The position numbers and the translations under genes were made by a program. From Bacteroidales bacterium UBA4230 (lineage in GTDB: Bacteria > Bacteroidota > Bacteroidia > Bacteroidales > UBA932), in NCBI GenBank assembly GCA_002395605.1, contig DGXO01000002.1, positions 1 through 17,000 on the forward strand: a stretch of DNA of 17,000 bases, given 5' to 3'. Under the pieces are notes generated by a model that worked only from the letters and a program-made list of their open reading frames with translations, was not told where the DNA came from and did not search any database. Shown here piece after piece: positions 1-8,280 of the stretch; the first letter of the stretch is position 1; each line of letters opens with the position of its first letter.

Positions 1-1
1 T

Positions 2-469
2 GAGGAACTCTCAAAGGGCATGGCTCAGAAACTTCAGTTCATTACAACTGTTGTACACAAGCCTTCACTCATGATCCTTGACGAACCTTTCTCCGGCTTC
101 GACCCCGTAAACGCGGAGATCATCCGCACGGAGATCCTTCGGCTCAAGGATGAAGGCGCCACCATCATCCTTTCCACGCACAACATGGAAAGCGTGGAGG
201 CCCTCTGCGACAACATCGCCCTCATCAACAAGGCCCGTCTGGTCGTTACCGGAGGCACGGACGAAATCCGCCGGCAGCACGGGGAGGACAACGTGGAGAT
301 TGAGTACACGGACTCCACCCTGGACCGCAAGACCATTGTTGTGGCGCGCCCGGATGTCAACGCAAAGCTCACGGAACTTATCGGCCAGGGCGTCACCATC
401 AACTCCTTCAAGGAGGTTATTCCGCGCATGAACGACATTTTCATCAAACTCGTAACTCAGGAGGGCTAG
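2..469 (+). CDS. ABC transporter ATP-binding protein, C-terminal part (cut by window edge)
   Basis: This is the end of an ABC ATPase that would power the permease encoded just downstream, in a NatAB-like ABC-2 system at the inner membrane. The reading frame is open from base 2. It begins inside the ABC signature (ELSKGMAQK), so the Walker A motif and the start lie outside the window. The Walker B and D-loop follow (LMILDEPFSGFDP), then the switch histidine (ILSTHNMES), and then a roughly 90-residue C-terminal extension of the kind seen in NatA-type ATPases. The stop at 467-469 lies 3 bp before the permease start. An AGGAGG at 459-464 within this gene could serve as a Shine-Dalgarno for the permease. 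The substrate is not shown by the sequence; Na+, drug or polymer export are all possible for this family. A full-length gene upstream is expected but not visible. Confidence 0.93.
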   Translation, partial: EELSKGMAQKLQFITTVVHKPSLMILDEPFSGFDPVNAEIIRTEILRLKDEGATIILSTHNMESVEALCDNIALINKARLVVTGGTDEIRRQHGEDNVEIEYTDSTLDRKTIVVARPDVNAKLTELIGQGVTINSFKEVIPRMNDIFIKLVTQEG

Positions 470-472
470 CAT

Positions 473-1882
473 ATGAATTTCAGGAAATTAGGCATTGTCA
501 TTGAAAGGGAGTACCTTAACAAGGTTAAGAAAAAGAGCTTCCTCCTCATCACCTTCCTCACCCCGCTCCTTTTTGCGGGAATAGCCATTCTGCCGTCACT
601 CATCATGTACGGCACCAAGGAAGAGGCCAAGCAGGTTGGTGTAGTGGATAATTCCGGAATAGTGATGCCCTACCTCCAGAGCGGAGAAGTCCTTGCCTAC
701 AAGGATTTGGGCGCCGGTGCAGACGTAGAGGCCATCAAGGCCGATTTAGGCGCAGCGGGCATAGATATTCTCCTCACCATCTCCCCGCTGGATTCGGCCG
801 CCAAAACCGTTACCGCCGATACTTATTCCGTAAAGCCGCTGGGCATGGATTCTTCCAGCAGCATAGAGGGTAAAATCAACGACGCCGTGGAGGCCTACCG
901 CATAGATTCTTACGGCATAGAGAACCTTGAGGAAATCATGCACAGCGTGCACTCCAATGTGCATGTGCACAGTTACACCATCTCCGATACCGGAGAGGAA
1001 AAGATTTCGGAATCTGGCGTTTACATGGTCATTTCCATGATTCTTGGAATGGCTCTGTACATGTTCATAGCCCTTTTCTCCGGCATGGTAATGAGCTCTG
1101 TCATAGAGGAAAAGAGTTCGCGTGTGGTTGAAGTCCTGGTGTCTTCCGTGAAGGCTACGGAACTTATGTTCGGCAAAATCCTTGGCGTAGCCCTTGTGGC
1201 CCTTACGCAGTTTGTGCTGTGGATTCTCCTGACGGGCGTAATCCTGGGAATAGCCGGTGGCATCATCGGCAAGGACAAGATCATGGGCATGATGCAGGAC
1301 GACGCCACTACGGAAATGATGCAGCAGATGGCTACCCCTGAGGGCCTCCATCCCGGAGACATTTCCCTGGAGCAGGCACTTCCGGCGGCATCGGACACTA
1401 CGGCAGTTGCCGCTGGTGAACCTTCGGGAATGGGCGTTATCATGAGTACCCTTGGGAATATCAACCTTGGGCAGATTCTCTTTGCGTTCCTGGTGTACTT
1501 CATCTTCGGCTATCTGCTCTATGCTTCGCTGTTTGCCGCAATTGGGTCGGCCGGGGAAAACGAAGGCGACACCTCGCAGCTCCAGATTCCGGTTACCGTA
1601 CCCCTCTTGCTGGGCTTCTTCATAGCCATCTACGCCTTCAAGGCTCCGGATAGCCAGCTGGTGTTCTGGGGCTCAATGATTCCTTTCACTTCGCCTATCG
1701 TGATGCTGGCGCGCATTCCTTTCGGAGTACCGGGCTGGGAGCTTGCGCTTTCCATGGTGCTCCTCGTTGCAACCTTCGTGGTTTGCGCCTGGGCATCGGC
1801 CAAAATCTATAAGGTGGGTATTCTCATGTATGGCAAGAAATCAACCTTTAAAGACCTCTGGAAATGGTTAAAAATGAAGTAA
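473..1882 (+). CDS. ABC-2 family transporter permease (NatB-like)
   Basis: The 469-residue membrane protein forms the transmembrane half of the exporter whose ATPase precedes it. An N-terminal membrane segment (about residues 20-46) is followed by a large hydrophilic, presumably periplasmic domain to about residue 180. A cluster of hydrophobic segments then runs through the C-terminal part. Between the first two of these sits the ABC-2 motif region (VIEEKSSRVVEVLVSS), typical of NatB-like permeases and probably contacting the ATPase. A long polar insert with Met/Thr-rich stretches (about residues 270-320) separates later helices. The start lies 3 bp after the ATPase stop. The 3' end overlaps the next gene by 19 bp, pointing to one transcript. 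Substrate is unknown. The family assignment is firm; the transport direction (export) is from family knowledge. Confidence 0.92.
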   Translation: MNFRKLGIVIEREYLNKVKKKSFLLITFLTPLLFAGIAILPSLIMYGTKEEAKQVGVVDNSGIVMPYLQSGEVLAYKDLGAGADVEAIKADLGAAGIDILLTISPLDSAAKTVTADTYSVKPLGMDSSSSIEGKINDAVEAYRIDSYGIENLEEIMHSVHSNVHVHSYTISDTGEEKISESGVYMVISMILGMALYMFIALFSGMVMSSVIEEKSSRVVEVLVSSVKATELMFGKILGVALVALTQFVLWILLTGVILGIAGGIIGKDKIMGMMQDDATTEMMQQMATPEGLHPGDISLEQALPAASDTTAVAAGEPSGMGVIMSTLGNINLGQILFAFLVYFIFGYLLYASLFAAIGSAGENEGDTSQLQIPVTVPLLLGFFIAIYAFKAPDSQLVFWGSMIPFTSPIVMLARIPFGVPGWELALSMVLLVATFVVCAWASAKIYKVGILMYGKKSTFKDLWKWLKMK

Positions 1883-2703
1883 TCATTCTTCTTTCCGTGG
1901 CTGCCACCGTGGTATCCTGCGGCCCCCAGATGGAGTGGCGCTCCGTTCCTATGGATGGCCATAGGGTTGGTGCGCAGGCGGTTACGCTTGAGAATGTCGG
2001 GACAGCCCTTGGTACTTTTGAGGATGACACCTACGTTACCCCTTCAGGTGTGAGGTACAGTGAAGATTCCGCCGTGGCGGAGGTTGCCGCCGCCCTTATG
2101 GAGGTTCAGCCCCATTTTACGGCGCTCAAAACCGTCATCGGCCACAGCGCAGGGGAGTATGCCAATCTTCGCACAGACCCCGACCTTCCTCTTGGGAACC
2201 TCTTTGCCGATGCCCTCAGGGCCTATGGCAGTGATCTTTTCGGCGTGCCCATGGATTTTGCGGTCACCAATTTCGGCGGTATCCGCGTACCTCTTCCAAA
2301 GGGAGCCATTACCATGGAGGACATCTCTTCCATGTTCCCCTTCAAGAACTATGTGTGCCATGTGAAGATGAAGGGAGAGAACCTAACCGCCCTTTTGGAG
2401 CAGCTTGCCGGCACAAAGGCCTTCCAGGCCACCTCAGGGGCTACCGTGAAGGTCAAGGCTCATAAGTTGGAGAGCGCCCTTGTTGGCGGAAAGCCCATAG
2501 ATCCCAAGAAGATCTACAACGTCACCACCATAGATTTCCTTCTTGACGGCGGAGACAAACTGAATATAGGTGCCCTGGCCGAAGACGTGACACTTTCCAC
2601 CGTCCTTTTGAAAGAGGTGATGCTTTGGTATGTGAAGGGTGCAGAAGCCAGGGGAGAGGTAATTGAAGCAAAGGCCGACGGCCGCGTAATCATGGAGGAC
2701 TAG
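1864..2703 (+). CDS. 5'-nucleotidase C-terminal domain lipoprotein
   Basis: The 279-residue protein carries only the substrate-binding (C-terminal) domain of the UshA/NucA 5'-nucleotidase family. A short signal peptide ends in a lipobox (TVVSC, Cys19), so it should be a periplasm-facing lipoprotein. Family landmarks are the nucleotide-contacting NFGGIR (residues 136-141), the aromatic FPFKN (158-162) that matches the region stacking on the base, and TIDFLLDGGDK (222-232). No metal-binding phosphatase motifs are present; they are in the next gene. The two products are therefore probably halves of one enzyme hydrolysing nucleotides in the periplasm. The order is reversed compared with the fused enzyme, with the C-domain gene first. 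The start overlaps the permease gene by 19 bp; no other Met gives a signal peptide. A GGAGGA at 2694-2699, inside this gene, precedes the next start. Confidence 0.9.
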   Translation: MVKNEVIILLSVAATVVSCGPQMEWRSVPMDGHRVGAQAVTLENVGTALGTFEDDTYVTPSGVRYSEDSAVAEVAAALMEVQPHFTALKTVIGHSAGEYANLRTDPDLPLGNLFADALRAYGSDLFGVPMDFAVTNFGGIRVPLPKGAITMEDISSMFPFKNYVCHVKMKGENLTALLEQLAGTKAFQATSGATVKVKAHKLESALVGGKPIDPKKIYNVTTIDFLLDGGDKLNIGALAEDVTLSTVLLKEVMLWYVKGAEARGEVIEAKADGRVIMED

Positions 2704-2706
2704 AGT

Positions 2707-3528
2707 ATGAAAAAGTTAGCATTTGCGTTTGCCGTCGCCGCGCTTTTTTCGGCCTGCAGCCAGAGGCCTGCGCTTACCATAATCCACGTCAACGATACCC
2801 ACAGCCATCTGGAGCCTGAACGTACAGGGGAGTATGCCGGAATGGGTGGCGCCCTTGAAAGGGCCGCTTACATAGATTCCGTCCGCAAGGCCGACGGCCC
2901 CGGGAATGTGCTCCTTCTCCATGCCGGAGACTTCGGTCAGGGTTCGGCCTACTTCTCGGAGTTCGGCGGAAAGGTGGAGGTAAGCCTCATCAACGCCATG
3001 GGCTTTGACGCCATCACCCTTGGAAACCATGAGTTTGACAATGGCATAGAGGCACTTGGAGACGTCCTCTCAGGCCTGGAAGTTCCCGTAGTGGTGTGCA
3101 ATTACGACTTCTCTCCGTTTGAGGCGGGTAAGTACATTAAGCCTTATGTCATTGTGGAAAAGGCGGGCCGAAAGATAGGCATCATCGGCGTTCTGTGCTC
3201 CCTAAAGGACATGCTGGCCGGAGACATCGCCAACCGTATCCCGGAATTCGACATGATCCCCACGGTCCAGAAATATGCCAATGAACTCCGCCCTCAGTGT
3301 GACCTTGTGATAGCCCTCACGCATATTGGCTACACGGAGCACAATCCCGGAGACATCACCGACCCCCAGCTTGTTGCCGCCACAAGGAACATAGACATCG
3401 TGGTTGGCGGTCACTCACACACCTTCATGGACGAGCCCCAAACTGAACGCAACCTGGACGGAAAGAAGATTCCCATTGTCCAGAGCGGCTGGATGGGCGT
3501 AAGGATGGGAGAGTTTCACTTGAGATAG
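2707..3528 (+). CDS. Metallophosphatase (5'-nucleotidase N-terminal domain) lipoprotein
   Basis: The 273-residue calcineurin-like phosphoesterase corresponds to the catalytic half of UshA-type 5'-nucleotidases. The signal peptide ends at a lipobox (LFSAC, Cys17). Dimetal-site motifs appear in the expected order: HVNDTHSH (Asp30, His32), AGDFGQG (Asp75), TLGNHEFDNG (Asn107, His108), ALTHIGY (His206) and GGHSHTF (His236, His238). All ligands of the family are thus present and the enzyme should be active. The protein ends soon after the last motif (GWMGVRMGEFHLR), so it is a complete single-domain protein and not a truncation. It starts 3 bp after the partner gene for the C-terminal domain. Its last 13 bp overlap, head to tail, the 3' end of the NUDIX gene on the other strand. 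The natural substrate could be 5'-nucleotides or UDP-sugars. Confidence 0.92.
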   Translation: MKKLAFAFAVAALFSACSQRPALTIIHVNDTHSHLEPERTGEYAGMGGALERAAYIDSVRKADGPGNVLLLHAGDFGQGSAYFSEFGGKVEVSLINAMGFDAITLGNHEFDNGIEALGDVLSGLEVPVVVCNYDFSPFEAGKYIKPYVIVEKAGRKIGIIGVLCSLKDMLAGDIANRIPEFDMIPTVQKYANELRPQCDLVIALTHIGYTEHNPGDITDPQLVAATRNIDIVVGGHSHTFMDEPQTERNLDGKKIPIVQSGWMGVRMGEFHLR

Positions 3529-4082
3529 GCTTTCTCAAAAAAGTACTTCCATAGCGGAGCCGCCATCAGAGCCTGGAGAATCTGGTTGTCAAGGAGCAGC
3601 TCCTTCACATATTCCTGGCTTAGAAGATACACCTGGATGTCCTCAGTGGCGTCCAGGTGTTGTTTTGACACCTTCTCTACTCCGGTTACAAGGTAGCTGT
3701 GGGCGAGGTTGTTGGAGGTTGCGGGATTTGGAGACAGTACCATCCATTCCTGCCATGTTCCGCCGGCATAACCGGTTTCTTCAAGAAGCTCCCTTTTGGC
3801 AGCTTCAAGGGGCGTTTCACCTTCCTCTATCACCCCGCACGGTAGTTCGTAGCAGGTGTTGCCCAGCCCGTGGCGATACTGGCGCTCCATTACCATCTGT
3901 CCGTCATTGGTAATGGCTATTATATTCACCCAGTCGGGGTATTCCAGGACGTAGTATTCGTTGTTTATCCGGCCATCCGGAAGCTTTGCCACGTCCCTTC
4001 TGGCAGTAAGCCATGGGCGTTTTATAAGGTATTCAGAGGAGAGAATCTCCCACTTGCGGTCTTGGTTTATGGTGTTTTTCAT
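3516..4082 (-). CDS. NUDIX hydrolase, ADP-ribose pyrophosphatase type
   Basis: The 188-residue cytosolic enzyme has a perfect Nudix box at residues 83-105: Gly83, Glu89, then RELLEETGY with Arg97-Glu98 and the metal-binding Glu101-Glu102. The flanking segments WLTARRD, NEYYVLEYP and RQYRHG, and the downstream SPNPATSNN, are typical of the NudF/ADP-ribose pyrophosphatase branch. It probably hydrolyses ADP-ribose or another nucleoside diphosphate sugar to two monophosphates. The only good start is ATG at 4080-4082. A strong promoter ends only 8 bp upstream of the start (see 4091-4121), so the mRNA is likely almost leaderless. The gene lies in the same direction as, and 53 bp after, the pilus operon, but this promoter suggests separate expression. 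Its 3' end overlaps the convergent metallophosphatase gene by 13 bp. The exact substrate is inferred from family only. Confidence 0.9.
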   Translation of the reverse strand: MKNTINQDRKWEILSSEYLIKRPWLTARRDVAKLPDGRINNEYYVLEYPDWVNIIAITNDGQMVMERQYRHGLGNTCYELPCGVIEEGETPLEAAKRELLEETGYAGGTWQEWMVLSPNPATSNNLAHSYLVTGVEKVSKQHLDATEDIQVYLLSQEYVKELLLDNQILQALMAAPLWKYFFEKAYLK

Positions 4083-4090
4083 ATACGGTT

Positions 4091-4121
4091 CAAAGATATG
4101 AATTTTCCCGCCAAATACAAA
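4091..4121 (-). promoter_or_regulatory. Bacteroidota sigma-70 type promoter for the NUDIX gene
   Basis: Read on the minus strand, TTTG at 4121-4118 is followed by exactly 19 bp and then TATCTTTG at 4098-4091. This matches the Bacteroides primary-sigma consensus (TTTG, 19-21 bp, TAnnTTTG). Transcription should begin a few bases after 4091, only about 2-6 bases before the ATG at 4082. Confidence 0.75.
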
Positions 4122-4135
4122 TACCGTGGCCTTGT

Positions 4136-4678
4136 TTATGGCACGAAGGCGTGTATGGAGAGCCCTGCTGCAGGGCGCAGCGCCTGAGTGAGTGCGGCCT
4201 TGGCCGAGAGGTTCAGTTTAAGGCCGCCGATTGTTATGTCGGCTCCCACCGCGGCTTCTATGAAAACGCCCTCCAGTTTGTTCTCCCGCCTCTCGTCCTC
4301 TTTTGGAGGCATTGCGGTGCGGTAGCCGCCACTAATTGATATTGTGGGACTTATGTATTTGTTGTTTGGCCGAAAGACATAGCCCGCCCCTATTTTTATC
4401 ATGGGACCGTTTGTGGTTTCGGCCTGCGATCCATCTTTGAAAAAGGCCGTTACGCTCCTGAAGCCCCCGAGGCTCCCGCTGAGCCTCAGGGATTCAAGGA
4501 GATTGTAGCTTATTCCGGCCTCAAGGGAGTAAAGGAGGAGGGAAGGGTTGTTCCAGGTTCCTTGTCCCCAGACAAACTCCGGGCCTCCGCCAAGGATGAG
4601 ATGACCTTTCTGCTGGCTTTTCGTCTGCAGTGAGAAAAGGCATAGAATGAGTATAAGTATAGTTCGTTTCATTTTCAT
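4136..4678 (-). CDS. Small outer-membrane beta-barrel protein, last gene of the pilus operon
   Basis: The 180-residue protein has a cleavable signal peptide (a basic start, a hydrophobic core rich in Ile and Leu, then QTKSQQK with probable cleavage near residue 22). It is followed by alternating polar/hydrophobic strands rich in Gly and aromatics, as in eight-stranded outer-membrane barrels. I do not recognise a named family with certainty. Its ATG (4678-4676) overlaps the TGA of the tip-protein gene as ATGA, so it is translationally coupled to the pilus genes. An in-frame second ATG (MKRT) at 4672 is an alternative start. The coupling suggests a role in surface presentation, export or anchoring of the large preceding protein (inference). 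It could also be an unrelated small porin carried in the operon. Confidence 0.75.
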   Translation of the reverse strand: MKMKRTILILILCLFSLQTKSQQKGHLILGGGPEFVWGQGTWNNPSLLLYSLEAGISYNLLESLRLSGSLGGFRSVTAFFKDGSQAETTNGPMIKIGAGYVFRPNNKYISPTISISGGYRTAMPPKEDERRENKLEGVFIEAAVGADITIGGLKLNLSAKAALTQALRPAAGLSIHAFVP

Positions 4679-7600
4679 TCAAGTGTGTTTCCGGGCAGCC
4701 AGAAGGAATCGGATAATCCGTAGGCACGGTTCATTCTGTGGCAGTTTAGGACATTCTCGTCGCGGTACGAGCCAGAGAAATTGCCGTCCAAAGCATCGTG
4801 GATCTGATTGACGTTGACGGTCATGTAGTTGTCGTCGTAGTCGTCCCAGTTTACCCTGTAGTACGCCCTTGTGGGGTCATAGAGCTTCAGGTATTCCTTG
4901 GTGCTCAGTCTGGGGTCGTAGTATGCCGTCCTCATGGAAGAGGAACCGCTCATGGGGGTGCCGAAGTATTCCACATCGCTTGTGTACGTCTTTGTCCTGT
5001 AGACGATGTAACGGGTATCGTACTGGTTGATCCTTACAAGCGAAGCCACGTTCTTCTTCCACTCGAACTTTACCCTTGTGTGCTTCCCCACAGTGAGATA
5101 GTCCGACACCGTAGCGGTGGTTTCGGCCCCAACGGTCACTCCACCGTTAAAGACGAATTTCGGCTCATTCCATACGGCTACGCTTCTCATGGAATAGACA
5201 AAGTCGGAGTGGTGGCCGTCGTGACCCAGGCCGAAGTTAACCTGGGAGGATACTATAGGACCGGCGTATTGGAGTTCGTACCAGGAGTATTCCCCGTTTG
5301 ACGATACTCTCCGGGGACTGTCATACACAATCACCTTGTTCTGCTGCAGGCATCTTCTGTTGTTATTGCCGCTTTCGCAGTCCCAAAGCGCAGAGGCCGA
5401 CCCGCTGTTGCCGTGGCCGTACCAGTGCTCGGCGCTATTTGTTGCAAGGTAATAGTTCTCAGAGGGGTTTACCACATTGATGCCCTGGGCGTTTTCGGCA
5501 TTAGTGCTTACAATTTTCGCCAGCGTGCCGGTGCCAAGGAGCTGGTCCAGGTACGGCGCATACAGATATGGAATGAACCTGGAAAGGTTTCCGTTGTTGT
5601 ATGGCGTCACTACGTTAACTAGATAGTCACTCTGCTGATATTGGTACCCTGCATAAATCGTAAACTCTCTTATGACATCCACATTGGCCCATATTGCCTC
5701 AATGGTTTCACCGCTGTTGATGTTCTCCAGCACTACTCCGATTTTTATTGTGCCATAGTTGCGAAGGTCATTGGCCACATTCATTCCTACGATATCGTAT
5801 ATGTTGGGCCCGTTTGCCACAAGGCTGCTGGGCGGGTATCCTCCCACAGAGGTTTGGACCGTTGAGACGGGAAGAATCTGCGGCCATCCTACGCCTTCCC
5901 GGTACGGATACTGTACATAGTGGTCACCGAAATTGATGGAACTGTACGGCGATCCCACAATGCCGTCCACCGTTACCGAGTAATTGCAGTTTATGCGGTC
6001 GTAGTCTTCCTCCGACGTTATGTTCCACCAGTCGTTCCTTGGGTTGGAGAGCCTGAGCATGAAACCGTCGCTGCTGAGGAACTGGGTTATGTGGCCTCTC
6101 TGGAGTTTTACGTCGTACATCTTGCTGTAGTACATCCAGTATCCTATGGAAAGACTGTCATAGGTGCAAAGGGCGTATGTCCATTTGAAGTAGCCCGCAT
6201 TGACTCCGTCAAGGACGGTCTCAACGTCTTCGCCGTCATAATTGAGGTCCAGAAAATCCCCGTTAAGTTCCGTAATGTGCCAACTGTGTCCAGTGACCAT
6301 GGCAAGGCTGTAGCCTTCAAGGTCGGAGGCAACTATTGTTGGCGTGACGCTTGTCCCTCCCAGCAGCGCGGAAGGCGCAAAATAGGCATTCCCGTGATAG
6401 CCGCGGATATCGATATCGTATATGGCCGAACCATATCCTGCGTCCGACTCTCCCGTATATCCGTTATCGGTGTACGGGGCCGAACTGCTTCCAATGGGCG
6501 CCACTTTGAGGCTGGCTGCGGAGCTTACATCCAGGTTTTCGGCATAGGCATTGCCCATGACCTTGTTGTAAATATCAATCTTCTGCACTCTGGAAGCCAA
6601 CTCCGTATTCAGAAGCTTAAAGCTGAGTATAAGCCGGTTGGGGGTGGCCCTGGGGGTAGGCTGGCCGCTTACTTCGATGAGTTTCACCCCTTCAAAAAAC
6701 GGGGCGTCGGACCCTTCGGCAGTCCTAATCCCAAGGTTATTTTTGAGGAGATTCAGATTGCCCACAGTATAGATAATGTTCCGGTTAGAGGCGTAGAGGT
6801 TGTCCCAGTCGGTCTCCGGCAAAATCTGCTTCAGCATTTTGAGGTGATCTGCCGCGGTAAGGGATACCGTTACGTTAAATCTCTCAAACTGGATTCGGCG
6901 GTCCGGGACTTCGGGGGTAAACACAATAGGAGTGGCTATGCCAACCTTGGCTTCATCCTTGATCTCCCGGTTGGAAGAGCCGCCGGTAACGGTTACAACG
7001 CCGTCCACGGCCTCGGTCCGGGCCCTTAGCGATGCGCTTCCGGAAAACGGAAAACCCGTTTTGCATTCGGCATTGACGGGGTTCCATACAATTTCAGAAA
7101 CCAGCTCCAGGCCTCCTGTTATTGTAATTTCGTCCTTTTTTAGGGAAGTCTCAAAGGGGATGGTAACGCTTTCTCCGGGAGCCAGGGTGATGGAGCTTGA
7201 GTTTGTCCACAGGAATCCGTCCTGGGGAGCCCCCAGTTTCAGGACAATGGAGCGGGAGGTGTTCCTGACAATGTTGAAGGTTGTATTCATGCCGGATCCA
7301 GGCGTGGAGTCCAAGTATATCCGGTAGCCGAAAGAACGCTGCCCATACCCCGCTTTGTCGGCTGTGACGATGATTTTAAGGTAGGAGCAGTTGTCAACGT
7401 CGGCGGCGAGGTCCGTGAAGACAGAGCTCCACTTGCTGGCAACTCCGCTCACGTTCTGGCAGTTTTCCAGAAAATAGAAGGTGACAGGACGGGAACGGTT
7501 GTCGGCATCCCTGAAGTTAAGGTCCGTGAGGTCTGCCGCCGTAGAAGTGTCGACGGAACTGAATTTGGAAGGGTCGGCCTGCCTGAATCCCACCCCGTCT

Positions 7601-8274
7601 CCGGTGTAGAAATAAGGGACTTCCGTGTTTGAACGTGCTCCCGTCACCTTTGCCGCCGTCACGGTCCACCCTTCTTCGGCCCAGGTGCCGACGTCCAGGG
7701 AGATACTGAATTTGGCAAAGAGGCGCTTTACCGGAATGGTAAGGGAAGGGGAGTCCGGATCAATGGTCACGGGTACCATTCCTGTCATGGGCATGTTGTA
7801 TTCCCTGTCCTGGAGGTCCTGGAGGTCTGATGCCGAAGCGCAGCTGTAGCTGAATGAAAGAAGGTCGTCCTTGGTAAAGGGGAAGAGCCCGGAAGCCCAG
7901 CCGTCCAGAGTGCGCCTTACGTCCTCTACGGCATTAACAAACGCCAGTATTTCAATGGGTTCTCCGGCTGGAAGTTCCCAGTTGATTGCCTTGGAGTCTG
8001 TATACATGGCAACGGGCCCTTCGCTTGTCATGCAGGGCGCTCCGGCATCGGCCCCCGTGGCCCAGAAGGCAAAGAGATAGGCTTCCGTGAAGTCTTCCAC
8101 GCTTTCCGTCACCACGGATTTGGTGTCTTCGGATCCTGAGAAATCCACTCTGACGCTGACAAGGCGGGAAGCCTCGCGGGCATTCCTGGGCATGATGTCC
8201 GCGTCCTGCTCCATCTCCCGGCATGAAACGGCGGAGAGAAGCACTATGATAGGTAGTAGAAGATAGTGTTTCAT
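4675..8274 (-). CDS. Large pilus tip/adhesin candidate lipoprotein (DUF4906-type)
   Basis: The 1199-residue protein begins with a lipoprotein signal (LLSAVSC, Cys18). The N-terminal third resembles the fimbrillin fold: a first strand (VSVRVDF), a Thr-Lys-Ser at 51-53, a TIPVKRLFAKF strand (VKRL at 182-185), and later YRIYLD with FNIVRNTSRS, the strand pair typical of DUF4906-like and fimbrillin N-domains in Bacteroidales. The remaining 800 or so residues are beta-rich, Tyr- and Asn-rich and Gly-rich, with a close cysteine pair (Cys966, Cys975) and an acidic WDDYDDNY stretch near residue 1140. No von Willebrand domain like that of Mfa5 is visible. Position after the fimbrillin genes, size and lipoprotein signal suggest an adhesive tip subunit (inference). 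The gene starts 6 bp after the preceding stop and its own stop overlaps the next start (ATGA). The ligand is unknown. Confidence 0.82.
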   Translation of the reverse strand: MKHYLLLPIIVLLSAVSCREMEQDADIMPRNAREASRLVSVRVDFSGSEDTKSVVTESVEDFTEAYLFAFWATGADAGAPCMTSEGPVAMYTDSKAINWELPAGEPIEILAFVNAVEDVRRTLDGWASGLFPFTKDDLLSFSYSCASASDLQDLQDREYNMPMTGMVPVTIDPDSPSLTIPVKRLFAKFSISLDVGTWAEEGWTVTAAKVTGARSNTEVPYFYTGDGVGFRQADPSKFSSVDTSTAADLTDLNFRDADNRSRPVTFYFLENCQNVSGVASKWSSVFTDLAADVDNCSYLKIIVTADKAGYGQRSFGYRIYLDSTPGSGMNTTFNIVRNTSRSIVLKLGAPQDGFLWTNSSSITLAPGESVTIPFETSLKKDEITITGGLELVSEIVWNPVNAECKTGFPFSGSASLRARTEAVDGVVTVTGGSSNREIKDEAKVGIATPIVFTPEVPDRRIQFERFNVTVSLTAADHLKMLKQILPETDWDNLYASNRNIIYTVGNLNLLKNNLGIRTAEGSDAPFFEGVKLIEVSGQPTPRATPNRLILSFKLLNTELASRVQKIDIYNKVMGNAYAENLDVSSAASLKVAPIGSSSAPYTDNGYTGESDAGYGSAIYDIDIRGYHGNAYFAPSALLGGTSVTPTIVASDLEGYSLAMVTGHSWHITELNGDFLDLNYDGEDVETVLDGVNAGYFKWTYALCTYDSLSIGYWMYYSKMYDVKLQRGHITQFLSSDGFMLRLSNPRNDWWNITSEEDYDRINCNYSVTVDGIVGSPYSSINFGDHYVQYPYREGVGWPQILPVSTVQTSVGGYPPSSLVANGPNIYDIVGMNVANDLRNYGTIKIGVVLENINSGETIEAIWANVDVIREFTIYAGYQYQQSDYLVNVVTPYNNGNLSRFIPYLYAPYLDQLLGTGTLAKIVSTNAENAQGINVVNPSENYYLATNSAEHWYGHGNSGSASALWDCESGNNNRRCLQQNKVIVYDSPRRVSSNGEYSWYELQYAGPIVSSQVNFGLGHDGHHSDFVYSMRSVAVWNEPKFVFNGGVTVGAETTATVSDYLTVGKHTRVKFEWKKNVASLVRINQYDTRYIVYRTKTYTSDVEYFGTPMSGSSSMRTAYYDPRLSTKEYLKLYDPTRAYYRVNWDDYDDNYMTVNVNQIHDALDGNFSGSYRDENVLNCHRMNRAYGLSDSFWLPGNTLE

Positions 8275-8280
8275 CTTGTT

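Noticed and set aside
746..1351. 201-codon open frame on the minus strand inside the permease gene
   Set aside because: Shadow of the permease reading frame; composition is His-rich and unlike a real protein of this genome.
5920..7029. Long open frame (369 codons) on the plus strand, antisense to the tip gene
   Set aside because: It lies wholly inside the well-supported minus-strand gene, has no recognisable domain or signal, and is the mirror frame expected from its codon use.
7801..7830. Short tandem repeat (tcctggagg twice) in the tip gene
   Set aside because: Only two units, encoding Leu-Gln-Asp twice; no sign of a variable repeat tract.
4675..8274. von Willebrand/MIDAS domain in the tip protein, as in Mfa5
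   Set aside because: No DxSxS motif or matching fold pattern could be seen.
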